A stretch of 64,000 nt of DNA from Roseiflexus sp. RS-1 (GCF_000016665.1 NC_009523.1:744001-808000); one strand, 5' to 3'; shown: positions 34,601 to 44,333, numbered from the stretch's first letter. The notes: generated by a model not told the origin, from the sequence alone. A program made the numbers and translations.

Positions 34601-35401
34601 ATGCAGCCAATGCTTGCCCTCAACAATGTTGAGGTGATCTACAACGATGTGGTGCTCGTTCTCAAGGGACTGTCGCTCGCGGTTCCGGAGGGGCGCATCG
34701 TTGCTCTGCTCGGCTCCAACGGCGCCGGCAAAAGCACGACGCTCAAGGCGATCTCCGGTCTGCTGAAGCCGGAGAACGGTGAGGTGACCGATGGCGAGAT
34801 TCGCTTCCTCGGTCAACCGATCCACAAAAAGGATGCCGCCGAGATTGTGCGCATGGGCATCTTCCAGGTGCTGGAAGGGCGGCGCGTCTTCGAGCATCTG
34901 ACGGTCGAAGAGAATCTGCGCGCGGGAGCATATACGAGCGGCTGGAAGGGGTTCGATCAGAGCCTGGACATGGTCTACTCCTACTTTCCGCGCCTGAAAG
35001 AGCGCCGCCGCCAGATTTCGGGGTTTCTGAGCGGCGGCGAGCAGCAGATGCTCGCAATTGGACGGGCGCTCATGGCGCATCCCAGACTGATCATGCTCGA
35101 TGAGCCGTCGCTCGGGCTGGCGCCGCTGCTGGTCGAGGAGATCTTCCGCATCATCAGGCAGATCAACCAGGATCGTGGGGTGACCATCCTGCTGGTGGAA
35201 CAAAATGCGCGGCTGGCGCTCGAAGCCGCCGACTACGCCTACATTATGGAGAACGGTCGGATCGTGCTTGAAGGATCGCCCGCCGATCTGAAGGACAACC
35301 CGGACGTGCGCGAGTTCTATCTGGGACTCAACGAGGTCGGGCGGCGCAAGAGTTACCGCGAGGTCAAAACCTACAAACGGCGCAAACGCTGGCTCTCATA
35401 A
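34601..35401 (+). CDS. livF: ABC transporter ATPase LivF
   Basis: The best start is ATG 34601 (MQPMLALNNVEVIYNDVVLV), giving 266 residues. Walker A is LLGSNGAGKSTTLK, the signature LSGGEQQMLAIGRAL, Walker B LIMLDEPSLGLAP and the switch His is replaced by Gln (LLVEQNARLALE), as is usual for LivF. The last 20 residues are very basic (RRKSYREVKTYKRRKRW). It ends 3 bases before the next gene's GTG. Confidence 0.92.
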   Translation: MQPMLALNNVEVIYNDVVLVLKGLSLAVPEGRIVALLGSNGAGKSTTLKAISGLLKPENGEVTDGEIRFLGQPIHKKDAAEIVRMGIFQVLEGRRVFEHLTVEENLRAGAYTSGWKGFDQSLDMVYSYFPRLKERRRQISGFLSGGEQQMLAIGRALMAHPRLIMLDEPSLGLAPLLVEEIFRIIRQINQDRGVTILLVEQNARLALEAADYAYIMENGRIVLEGSPADLKDNPDVREFYLGLNEVGRRKSYREVKTYKRRKRWLS

Positions 35402-35404
35402 AGC

Positions 35405-36640
35405 GTGGACACAGCAATGATCGATCTCCAGACATTCTACGCCGGCTTCGACGCGCAGGTGCGCGAGATCGTCGCCTACGGATACGACCACTCCCCCGCA
35501 TTTCGGCGACGCATGGACGCAGCCGGTCTGACGCCGGATGCCATCCAGACCGCCGCCGATCTTGCCAGATTGCCCGTGTTGCGCAAAGAGCAACTGGTGG
35601 AGATTCAGCGTCAGGGTCCAGGGTTGGGCGGCATGCTCACGGTGCCGCTGTCGGCGCTGCGACGGATATTCCAGTCGCCGGGCCCGATCTACGACCCGGA
35701 GCCGGATGAGCCGGACTCGTGGCGTTGGGCGCCAGCATTCCGCGCCGCCGGGTTCGGTCCTGACGATCTCGTTCTGAACTGCTTCGGCTACCACCTGACA
35801 CCTGCCGGCGTGATGTTCGAGGAAGGCGCGCGGGCAGTGGGATGCACCGTCATTCCGGGCGGCATTGGCGGTCAGGCGCAGCAGATCGAGGCGCTGGCGC
35901 ACCTGGGGATTACGGCATACGCCGGGTTGCCCAGTTATCTGAAGGCGCTACTGGAACGTGCCGCCGAACAGGGGCACGATCCGCGTTCCTGGTCGCTGAA
36001 CAAGGCATTCGTTGCTGCCGAGCCGCTCCCCCCTTCATTGCGGGCGCTCTTCGAGGAACAGTACGGTATCCTCGTCTACGACGGCTACGGCACTGCCGAA
36101 ACTGGCAACCTGGGATACAACGGTCCGGAGCGCCACGGATGGCACCTGCCGACCGATGCGCTGGTGCAGGTGTGCGATCTGAACAGCGGCGAACCGCTGC
36201 CGCCTGGACAGACCGGCGAAGTCGTGGTGACGCTGTTCCGACGCGATTACATTCTGGTGCGCTTCGCCGTCGGCGATCTGTCGGCAGTGATGGAACCGGG
36301 GCAACCGACGGTCATCCCGACGCCACGCCTGGTCGGGTGGCTTGGTCGCAGCGGCGACAGCGTGAAGGTACGCGGCATCTTCGTTCATCCACGGCACGTC
36401 GATGAAGCCATTCGCAGGATAAACGGCGTCGCAGGCTACCAGGCCGTCGTTGTTCGTGAACACCACCGCGACGACCTGATCTGCCGCATTGTGCCAGCAA
36501 CTGACGCCGATGCGACGGAACTGAAGACCGTTGTCGAACAGGCGCTGTACGATGCGCTCAAACTCCACTGCCGGGTCGAGATTGTATCCGCGTTGCCCGA
36601 AGGCGCCAGACCGTTCGTTGATGAACGCACGTGGGAGTGA
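35405..36640 (+). CDS. Phenylacetate-CoA ligase-like (PaaK family) enzyme
   Basis: The 411-residue AMP-forming ligase begins with GTG 35405 or ATG 35417. PaaK-family features are the aryl-binding N-domain (YDHSPAFRRRMDAAGL), GYHLTPAGVMFEEGARAVG, YDGYGTAETGNLG and the hinge GRSGDSVKVRGIFVHPRHV. The usual SSGTTG P-loop is replaced by FQSPGPIYDPE, as in many liv-linked homologues. It ends the transporter operon and suggests aromatic acid uptake and activation. The last 70 bp of the gene recur at 52371-52440 as part of a duplicated segment. Confidence 0.82.
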   Translation: MDTAMIDLQTFYAGFDAQVREIVAYGYDHSPAFRRRMDAAGLTPDAIQTAADLARLPVLRKEQLVEIQRQGPGLGGMLTVPLSALRRIFQSPGPIYDPEPDEPDSWRWAPAFRAAGFGPDDLVLNCFGYHLTPAGVMFEEGARAVGCTVIPGGIGGQAQQIEALAHLGITAYAGLPSYLKALLERAAEQGHDPRSWSLNKAFVAAEPLPPSLRALFEEQYGILVYDGYGTAETGNLGYNGPERHGWHLPTDALVQVCDLNSGEPLPPGQTGEVVVTLFRRDYILVRFAVGDLSAVMEPGQPTVIPTPRLVGWLGRSGDSVKVRGIFVHPRHVDEAIRRINGVAGYQAVVVREHHRDDLICRIVPATDADATELKTVVEQALYDALKLHCRVEIVSALPEGARPFVDERTWE

Positions 36641-36880
36641 GGGCTTTTGCCCCTCGTCCCCCCAACCCCTTCTCCCACAAGGGGAGAAGGGGAAGTTTGG
36701 GCGTCCTGAAGCCCAAAACGAGAGAAGGAACGCAGGAGCCTCCCAAAAAACCGCCCTTGTCAGCCCCCAGACCTCAGGGATTCCCCGTTCCCTGGTTGGC
36801 GCGGCAGCGCGGCGTCCTGCGTTGCGCATTTCCGGGTCGGGCGCAGCGGCGCTTACTTCGGGCGCACCTGATGGAGAGTG
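36641..36880 (+). repeat. Family A repeat, copy 5, fused to another repeat
   Basis: Core hairpin at about 36660-36695, then cccaaaacgagagaagga and a segment (ttccgggtcgggcgcagcgg) also seen at 50430-50470 and 52625-52660. The whole unit, including the 3' end of the PaaK-like gene, is duplicated at 52371-52690. The stretch 36641-37043 contains no gene. Confidence 0.75.
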
Positions 36881-36970
36881 AGCACTGTAGCAGTTCTCAG
36901 ATACGTTGACCATTGTTCCTATCCGCCCTGTCACGTGAGGCGTCCGCCGTTAGCGGAGTGTAGACCGAAA

Positions 36971-38345
36971 TTATGGAGATTGAGAATTTATTCCGCTATA
37001 CCGCGCTAGCCGTGGGGCTGATGGTCTTTGAATAAATAATCCGCTATCCGAGACCGACATACTGTAAAAGCTTTGACGAGCCGGTTGCAAACGACGCGAA
37101 GAAGGCATCCAGGTGGTTGCGCAACTGATCGAGATCCGTCGCCCAGCGATGCACGCGGGTGACCTCCTGACGCATCCACCGCCACAGCTTCTCGATCGGG
37201 TTACACCACGACGCATACGTCGGCAACGGCATCAGTTGGATGGGCAGGCGGACATCTCCAGCCCGGCGCACGGCCCGCACACTGGGGGTGGCCGGCCCAT
37301 TGCCAGGACGGGAAAACGCCCAGCGGGTTGTTTGCGGCTCAAGCGCCACCAGGACATCCGGATGAAAATGGACCGGCCAATTATCCAGAATGACATCGAT
37401 GCGCTCAGCCTCAGGATAGGCAGCGCGCCGGTCCGGGAAGCACGGCGCCAGCGTCGCCAGGCCAATCGTCTTCGCCCGCCGGGTGACCACCTGGCCCGTC
37501 ACAACGTCCAAACTGCCCACGATGCGCAGTTCGCAATCGGTCGCCAGACTCCGTTCCGCCCGCACCTGATCGGCGCCCGCCCGCCCATACCCGTTGGCCA
37601 GGGTCGGTTGCCGGGTGACCGTGACTTCATCCAGATACACGGTCACCACCTGGTTGGGGTGCGCGCGTGCATCCTCCACCACGTCTGCGATCTCCTGCAG
37701 TTTGGCCTGATCGTGGGGATCAGGGCGATGCACATGACTGCGGGCGCGCTGCCAGGTGATGCCCAACCGATCCAGAATACGGGCGATCCCGCGCAGCGAG
37801 GCGTCGCGCCCCCACGCCAACTGGCTGCGGATGGCGTCCAGGGTCCAGCGCGTCTGGGTCAGCCCGCACGGCCGCGGGTCACGGCGGACCAGATGCTCTA
37901 CCTCAGTCGCCGCCGTCTCAGGGTCATGGCGGTCAGGGGGAAAAAGCGGGCGTGCGCCCGCGTCCGTCCCGGATGGGGAGGCTATCGATGCCCTCGGCTT
38001 CCCAGCGATTCAGCCAGAGATAGACGGTTTCCGGATGGCGCGGACGCAGCAAGCGTTCGCGGGCCACGACGGCAGGCGGTACGCCAGACGCGATGAGCAG
38101 TAATGCCGCCGCCCGTTCGCGCACATAGGGCTTGGGGGCGTGATCGCGCAGGTCTTCGAGGGCCTCCCGCTCCTCGACGGACACGTGAAGGGTCCGGCGT
38201 GCCAGCATCGCAACCTCCTGAGAAAGGCTTGACACGGATGAATATTAGTATAACGGAATATTTATTCAAAGTCCATAAGCCCTCGGCTAGCCAAGGCGAA
38301 GCCCGCCTGCGCGGGCTATACCGGATTATTTACTCAAAGACCATC
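36971..38345. repeat. Family-B palindromic repeat split by an IS630-type element
   Basis: The left half (36971-37043: ggagattgagaatttattcc, ending aataatccgctat) and the right half (about 38250-38345: tatttattcaaagtccataa to attatttactcaaagacc) together match the intact element at 4419-4534. The transposase genes 37044-38208 lie in between. Confidence 0.65.
37044..38208 (-). CDS. IS630-family transposase in two frames
   Basis: The first part starts at ATG 38208 (SD aggagg) with a helix-turn-helix domain (SVEEREALEDLRDHAPKPY, VYLWLNRWEAEG) and stops at TGA 37933. Reading then continues one base further on (PDRHDPETAATEVEHLVRR) through LDEVTVTRQP, VILDNWPVHFHPDVL and YASWCNPIEKLWRWMRQE, the DDE catalytic domain, to 37044. 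The shift lies at a TTTTTCCCCC run just before TGA, so either programmed +1 frameshifting or a homopolymer indel joins them. The three acidic residues are recognisable. Confidence 0.8.
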
Positions 38346-38426
38346 ATTTCGGTCGCCGCGTGGAGGGTGCGATTCCGTGAGTGTTCAGCCTCGTTCACCA
38401 GGTTCAACCTCGTGTGAGAACTGCTA

Positions 38427-38523
38427 ATCCGGTATTCGCCTTGTGCCGTCGGGCTAAAGCCCTCGGCTATGCGAGGCGAAGCCCGCCTGCGCGGGCTATA
38501 CCAGATTATTTATTCAAAGTCCA
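38427..38523. repeat. Family-B palindromic repeat interrupted by a second IS630-type element
   Basis: Left part ends aaagtccataag at 38527. The right part resumes ataagccctcggctatgcga at 39725, so the IS at 38528-39724 lies inside this copy. Confidence 0.7.
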
Positions 38524-38527
38524 TAAG

Positions 38528-39724
38528 TAGTCCGTAAACTAAGTTCTCTTGCATTCCGAGGTGATATCGGATAGACTGGTGGTATGAAAAAAGATCACCT
38601 GACTCTGACAGAGAACGACCGCACCACGCTTGAAGGACTGCTTGCCAAAGGTACGCTCGCGGTCAAGACTTTCAAGCGCGCGACCGCGCTGCTCGAACTC
38701 GATCGCGGCAAGACCCTGCGTGCGGTGGCTGAAACGCTCGATGTGACCTACACCACGGTCGCCGCTTGGCGCAACGGCTACCGCACCAAAGGGTTGGACT
38801 GTCTGTACGATGCGCCGCGTTCTGGCCGTCCGATTGTCATTGATGGCGCTCAGCGCGCCAAAGTCACGGCATTGGCGTGTAGCGATGCACCAGAAGGCCA
38901 TGACCGCTGGACCTTGCGCCTCCTGGCTGAGAAAGTCGTCGAAGCTGGCTTCTGTGAGACGATCTCGCATACTATGGTTGGCACAATTCTAAAAAAAACG
39001 AGCTGAAGCCACATGTACAGCAGACCTGGTGCTTTGGCGCCCTCACTGCGGCCTTTCTGGCCCAGATGGAGCGCATTCTGGCACTCTATGCGCTGCCGTA
39101 TGACCCGCACTATCCGGTAATCTGCTATGACGAACGGCCCTGCTTTCTGATCGGCGACACCCTCGTTCCGGCAGCGATGCAGCCAGGCAAGCCACGAAAA
39201 CAGCACTACGAGTATGAAAAGCTTGGCTCGTGTGCGCTGCTGGCGGCAATCGAACCGCTGACTGGCAAGCGCCTGGCGCAGGTACACCCACAGCGCACCA
39301 AACGAGAGTACACGCTGTTTTGCCAAGCACTTGCCGCCCAGTATCCAAACGCGATCAAGATCCGACTGGTACAGGACAATCTCAACACCCACAACGCCAG
39401 TGCCTTCTATGAGCATTTACCGGCTGAAGATGCGTTTGCCTTAGCAGAGCGTTTCGAGTTCATCTACACACCCAAGTCGGCCTCCTGGCTCAATATGATC
39501 GAGTGCGAGTTCGCAGTGATCTCGCGCCTCTGCCTCAACAGGCGCATTCCATCGATCCAGACCTTGGGCCGGGAGGTGTTGGCCTTGTTCAACGAGCGCA
39601 GCGCCAAGGCGATCAAGATCAACTGGCAGTTCTCCATCCAGGCCGCTCGAACCAAGCTCAATAGCCACTACACCAAAGTCCATCCCGAGAATGAAAAATA
39701 CAAGGAAACTTAGTTTACGGACTA
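38528..39724 (+). mobile_element. IS630-type insertion sequence with 18-bp perfect terminal inverted repeats
   Basis: Ends tagtccgtaaactaagtt (38528-38545) and aacttagtttacggacta (39707-39724) are exact inverted repeats; the element is 1197 bp. It is flanked by ataag on both sides (38523-38527 and 39725-39729), whereas an uninterrupted repeat copy near 38268 has only one. This implies a 5-bp duplication, or TA plus adjacent bases, at the target. Confidence 0.88.
38584..39713 (+). CDS. IS630-family transposase, two frames joined at an A8 run
   Basis: Frame one (38584-39006, 140 residues) is a helix-turn-helix domain (TLRAVAETLDVTYTTVAAWR, APRSGRPIVIDG). It ends ...GTILKKTS at a run of eight A. 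A -1 shift there gives ILKKNELKPHVQQTW, which leads into the catalytic domain: ICYDERPCFLIGD, LVQDNLNTHNASAFYEHLP and TPKSASWLNMIECEFAV, with three acidic residues. A -1 programmed shift on AAAAAAAAC is typical of this family. The product is probably functional. Confidence 0.88.
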
Positions 39725-39784
39725 ATAAGCCCTCGGCTATGCGAGGCGAAGCCCGCCTGCGCGGGCGCGCGACGCTGCTCGTGC

Positions 39785-40073
39785 GGGCTGAAGCCCTCCC
39801 TGAAGCGCGGGGAAGCCCCTGCGGGGCTATGGCGTTCTCACTGCTGAGAGCGATGGGCAGCATGATTGAACCACGTGCGTCCTGGGTGCGCGGGCGTCCC
39901 CGCCCGCATGCGGAGACTGTGGGCTGATGGAGAGTGAGCAATAAATCCGGTATGCGCCCTCGCCGTCGGGCTGAAGCCCTCCCTGAGCGTGGGGAAGCCC
40001 CTGCGGGGCTCTGGCGTTCTCACTGCTGAGAGCGATGGGCAGCATGATTGAACCACGTGCGTCCTGGGTGCGC
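39785..40073. repeat. 107-bp direct repeats in a gene-free stretch
   Basis: Copies at 39785-39891 and 39968-40073 (start gggctgaagccctccctga, end cacgtgcgtcctgggtgcgc) differ by a few bases. The stretch 39725-40073 holds no gene apart from the end of the family-B element. Confidence 0.8.
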
Positions 40074-40554
40074 AGTGCGCGCGCATACCGGGGCGTGCGT
40101 CAGGGCGCAGCGCCGCTGCACCCCTCCACACTCGTCCACCATCACGAATGCATCGGCGGGACGGGTGCCCCGCCGGGTGCGGACGGCGGCGCGCGCTGCA
40201 TCATCACGCTCGGTGGCGTGCAGCGTTTTTTTGACTAACCAGGGCGGGTGATGGCGCGATCCAGGGTGGAGCGTGCCACGGGGCGGTCGGGATGCGGCTG
40301 GTTCCTCCAGGCGGCGTGGACGTCGCGTGCGGCGTCCACGCCGCTTCGAGGCGGGCGCGCAGCACGTCCGGGTCGTGCTGATCGAAGCGTGGCGAACGGC
40401 CTGGCGCGAGGGTCGCTCCCGTGCGCGCCGTGCCAGGCCAGCGTTTGATGCTGGACAGACGGACGGCGAAGGTCGCGGCCACCGCACGGTGGGACATCCC
40501 CTGTTGGACGGCGGCAATGACTCGTTCACGAGGGTCAAGAGCACATGTGCGCAT
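40074..40554 (-). pseudogene. IS630-family transposase remnant
   Basis: From ATG 40554 the frame reads MRTCALDPRERVIAAVQQG and HRAVAATFAVRLSSIKRW, a typical helix-turn-helix. Near 40330 the family similarity moves to another frame: LVKKTLHATERDDAAR and FVMVDECGGVQRRCA, the start of the DDE domain with its first Asp. The rest is missing, cut by the 107-bp repeat at 40073. It is a decayed element. Confidence 0.75.
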
Positions 40555-40598
40555 ACCGACAGTTGACCATCGTTCAACTATTTGGGAACTGCTATAAT

Positions 40599-41552
40599 TC
40601 AACGTTCATTACTTGCTGTCCTGTCCTCAAAGACAATGGTTGCGCTGCCGTCTTCTTCCACAGAGTTGCGGTTCAGGTTCTGGGGAGAGAGAGACGAAGA
40701 CCCGGCTGGTGTGGTGAACCGCCAAGTCTCTGAGTTAGTGCCGATAGCGTAATCGTTTCGTGCAGATATCCACCACTCATAAGTGGTGTTAGCTTTCAGC
40801 TGGCTAATTGTGGTCTGCGTGGCACTCACCGACCAAAAGAAGTATCCCCTGTCGCCAGCCTCACGCCAATACACCAGGTACTCTATCGCACCAGATACAG
40901 GTGACCATTGCAGATTCACCGTTGTGGTCGGCGATGTGCTCCCATTGGTAGGAGCAACCAAAGTGGGAGCGGGCAAGATGGTTCCCCCTGAACCTGTGGT
41001 GAAAGACCATACTTCAGAATATGGGCCTTGGACATCACCACACATCAACCAGGCTCGCCAGTAGTAAGTAGCAGCGGGGTTCCAGTTTCTTGGAAAGCGG
41101 AATTCACTCACGCCAGAGGCGCGACTAGACCGCAAAGACCAAACACCTTGTGTGAAACCGGGGTCCTTTGCTACTTGCAAACGCAACACCGTCGCATTCG
41201 GGTTATTGCCGTTATCCAACCTGAACAAGGGGGCAATGGTATTCAAACTGCTTCCATTGGCAGGGCTAAGGAGTGTGGGAATTGCTGAGCAGCCCCCGTA
41301 GTTCCTGAACACTGCTGGCAGATAAGCGGCGGCGACCGGAGTGAAAGTGATTTCAGAAGTATAGCCTGAACCCGCCTGGTTTTGAGAAGCCTGCGAGAGG
41401 TCAGCCCCCAACCCATAAGATACCATATCTGGCATCACCACCTGGCTTGGGTCCTGTATTTCTGCCCCTTGAGCGACCATAGTCAATGTGAAAATGAGAA
41501 GAAGGGCCGAGGCAATGATGAGGGCGAACATTGAGAACATTCTGGCTTTCAT
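40599..41552 (-). CDS. Secreted protein with fibronectin type III-like domains
   Basis: The 317-residue protein has a signal peptide (MFALIIASALLLIFTLTMVA) and two beta-sandwich modules. The first (about 90-190: PTLLSPANGSSLNTIAPLFR, ATYYWRAWLMCG) and second (about 195-285: PTLVAPTNGSTSPTTTVNLQ, ATQTTISQLKANTTYEWWIS) resemble fibronectin type III repeats. The motif AAYLPAVFRNY before the first is common in Chloroflexota secreted proteins. It is probably cell-surface or matrix-associated. The base composition is lower in GC than the neighbours, which suggests transfer. Confidence 0.68.
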   Translation of the reverse strand: MKARMFSMFALIIASALLLIFTLTMVAQGAEIQDPSQVVMPDMVSYGLGADLSQASQNQAGSGYTSEITFTPVAAAYLPAVFRNYGGCSAIPTLLSPANGSSLNTIAPLFRLDNGNNPNATVLRLQVAKDPGFTQGVWSLRSSRASGVSEFRFPRNWNPAATYYWRAWLMCGDVQGPYSEVWSFTTGSGGTILPAPTLVAPTNGSTSPTTTVNLQWSPVSGAIEYLVYWREAGDRGYFFWSVSATQTTISQLKANTTYEWWISARNDYAIGTNSETWRFTTPAGSSSLSPQNLNRNSVEEDGSATIVFEDRTASNER

Positions 41553-43047
41553 CGCTGTGCTTCTTTCTTTTTCAACTATTTGGGAACTGTTGTGCCCAAC
41601 TGCCTGCGGGTAAGTCGCATGCAGAGCATGTCAACTCTAAGAGCGTGATCAGAAACCATGATCTCGGATAGAGCGTTGCGATAGAACCAGGATAAAGAAA
41701 GGCTCCAATCGATTCTGGATTGCGATGTCCCTCCTTAAGCGCTTGTTGGACGGCACGACGGGTTTAGTGCGCACATGCTTTATGGGCGTGTCAGGGACAA
41801 ACTATAAGCTCCTGTTTCGGTTCCTGCCCGACTGGCATCCGCAACTAAAAGAGTATAGGTTCCACTTCGTGGAAGTGTGCAATATGCCTCAGCTTGCCGT
41901 TCACTATAGCCCTCACAGGTCAATACTCCATTGGGTGCGTAAACTCTCATCCAGGGTTGAATGGTCTCGGATGTTCGGTTCATCCTGAGAACTACTTTGT
42001 CATCGGCCCTGCCCTCGAAGGTATAAGTATGTATCTCAGCGGGTGATGCGATAGTACCAGAGAGCGCTTGTCCAGGGGAAATCAACGTCGCTCTCCCTGG
42101 ATTGTTAAGGCGCTGTATATACAATGTATAATTCCCTGTTTCAGTTCGTGCCCGACTTGCATCACTGGCTAATACCGTGTAGAGTCCAGTTCGAGGAATG
42201 ATACAATCAGTCTTCTCGACAAAGCGTTCGGCATAGGCTTCACAGGTTAGCCTGCCATCAGGTGCGTACACACGAATCCACGGCTGGACTGTCTCTGATG
42301 CCCTCAGCATACGAATAAGTATCCTGTCGTCTACATTAGCCTCGAAGGAGTAGGTGTCGATTTGCGTGGGACGTCCTATCGAGCCGGAAAGAGGCTGTCC
42401 AAAGGCAATAGGCAGCGTTATTCCGGGATTGTTGAGCCGTTGGAGATAGAGAGTGTAGTTTCCTGTTTCTTTCCTCTCTCGGCTAGAGTCAGCTACTTGG
42501 ATAGAATAGGTTCCACTGCGCGGTAGATGGCAATCGAGGAGATCCGCAAGTCTCTCGGCATAGGATTCACACACTTGCGCTTTATCTGGCGCGAAGACAC
42601 GAATCCAGGGTTGCAATGTTTCTGATGCGCGTGCCATCCGGAGCATAACTCGATCGTCGGCCTGAGCATCAAAAGTGTACGTATCGATCTCGGATGCTGC
42701 GTCTATCGAACATTGAATAGTCAGGCCAAAATCAATTCTTTGGGGACAACGAACCAATTCAGGAGTCTGTCCGGGATTGGGAGTGGCAATTGATGCTTGT
42801 GAAGGGACTGTAGGTGTAGTTTGTGAGGTTGGTTGCGGTGTTGAACCACCAGTATTTACTCCGTGCCGTATTATTGCCGTTTGTGTGGCTTCAATCTGCC
42901 TGCGCGCTATCTCCAAAGCTTCTTGGGTGCTCACTAACTGTGCTATTCGCTCAGCGACGATGGTTGCCGTAGGGCCGGATTGAACAGGATTTGCTTGAGC
43001 AGTTGCGATTTCACGCTGCACAGCAAGTTGTTCATTAATAGACTTCA

Positions 43048-44105
43048 TCAAGATTCGTTTTGATTTTTGGACTGCTTTTTGCGTTTCAGCCAAATTCGGA
43101 AGTTATGCAGCCCGCAACATGTTTCCATGACCATATCCCGAAATTCGGAACAACTGAAGCGGATAATGTCGTGAATGATTCGATACCGCTTGATATCGCC
43201 GATAACATGTTCAATACGAACGCGAACGGATGAGATACGCCGGTTTTCCTCCTTTTCCTGCGGCGTGAGGGTTCCATTGCGCGGCTTCTTCTTTGGCTGC
43301 ATAATCTGGACGCCAGGCAGGGTAAATCCTTGAAATCCGGCGTCTTGATAGAGAATGCTCGCGTTTGGAAGGGTGTATCCCGCTTCATCCGCAATACATT
43401 TATCGTGGACCCTTCCTTCGTAGGTGTCACTCAAAAAGTGAATAGAGCCAAACTCATCAATGATGAGAACGTTCTTAAGCGTATGTCGTTTCTTCTTACC
43501 GCTGTAATACAACTCCCGGTCGACTTTGTCGCTTGGACGGCGAATGGGACGTTCTACGCCGTCATGGATAAAAAGGGGGGCGCTTTTGTCGCATGCGACG
43601 GTTCTTCACACGACGGTTCTTCACACGACGGTTCTTCACACGACGGTTCTTCACACGACGGTTCTTCACACGACGGTTCTTCACACGACGGTTCTTCACA
43701 CGACGGTTCTTCCTGCAATCGCCTCGCCAGGTCGTCGGCAGTGCGCGCAGGCAGGAGATTTTGCTGTGAAAGCGCATAGTTCAGCGCTCCGTGCAAAAGA
43801 TGCACCCATTTGCTTACGTTTGATTGGCTCATTTGAAAGAGGTGTCCGTGCATCACTTGCGTTGGGTTTTGTTTTAAGTAGGTCAAAATAAAGAGCAATT
43901 TATCTTCTGTTGTCGGAAGCGGCGAGTTTGCATACGAGACGTAGCGACGACAATATCGGACGCGGCCATCAATCGTGCGACGTTTCATATACGCTTCAAA
44001 TGCGGCGTGGAAGATCGGAACCAGCGCGTGGAACTCTTCAACGGTCAGTCCGGTCATAGAGCGTAATTTCTCCGGATTTTCGATAATGGATCGATACTTA
44101 CACAT
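43048..44105 (-). CDS. DDE_Tnp_4-type transposase with frameshift and SCEEP repeats
   Basis: The first frame (44105-43554) has a helix-turn-helix region (LLFILTYLKQNPTQVMHGHL, QSNVSKWVHLLHG) and then eight tandem copies of a 15-base unit that encode EEPSC. Near the C6/T5 run at 43567-43580 the family frame changes to ...LFIHDGVERPIRRPSD (first Asp). It continues YYSGKKKRHTLKNVLIIDEF, YQDAGFQGFTLPGV and RVRIEHVIGDIKRYRI, the rest of the catalytic core, ending at 43048. The pieces make one HARBI1/IS5-type transposase. The frameshift is programmed or a mutation, and the EEPSC tract is abnormal for the family. Confidence 0.75.
43597..43716 (+). repeat. Tandem 15-bp microsatellite (8 units) in the transposase gene
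   Basis: The unit gacggttcttcacac is repeated perfectly, with the last unit diverging (ttcctgc). Being a multiple of three it preserves the frame, so copy number can vary without breaking the gene. Confidence 0.88.
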
Positions 44106-44333
44106 CGTTTTTCTCCATTTTCAGATTGTACAAAAATAGTATATCACTAAATCTTGATGATGTCTAATAATTGCAATCACTGAAGCTTGAGTAAAGTCTG
44201 AAGATAGACTGGCTTTATCTGCCTGACGAAGCTGAAGGTATGCTATGACAATACTGACGATTGCTAGCAGCCCAGTAAACCCACCAATTGTCGTCCAGAT
44301 ACGCCCACCTCGGCTTGTCTGTCCTTTCATCAT

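Larger units (their letters stand above)
43040..44165 (-). mobile_element. IS5-like insertion sequence with 3-bp target duplication
   Basis: Ends are imperfect inverted repeats of about 16 bp (agacttcatcaagatt at 43040 and its near match at 44165). The target triplet aat is duplicated at 43037-43039 and 44166-44168, and the element is 1126 bp. The interrupted gene can be rebuilt exactly. Confidence 0.88.
41780..44333 (-). pseudogene. Membrane-anchored PPC-repeat protein gene, split by an IS5-like element
   Basis: The 5' part (44333-44166) encodes MMKGQTSRGGRIWTTIGG with a membrane anchor (FTGLLAIVSIVIAYLQL) up to ...QASVIAI. The 3' part (43036-41780) resumes INEQLAVQREIATAQANP and has three repeats of about 105 residues (IDTYTFDAQADDRVMLRMAR; PWIRVYAPDGRLTCEAYAER; TGNYTLYIQRLNNPG), like pre-peptidase C-terminal domains. 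Removing the IS and one 3-bp duplication joins the two in frame to a 474-residue protein. Extracellular carbohydrate or protein binding is inferred. Confidence 0.8.

Noticed and set aside
33236-35203. 655-codon minus-strand frame opposite livK/livF
   Set aside because: Antisense of well-supported transporter genes, with no recognisable domain.
43597-43716. 15-bp tandem repeats as a possible CRISPR array
   Set aside because: Units are directly adjacent with no spacers and keep a reading frame.
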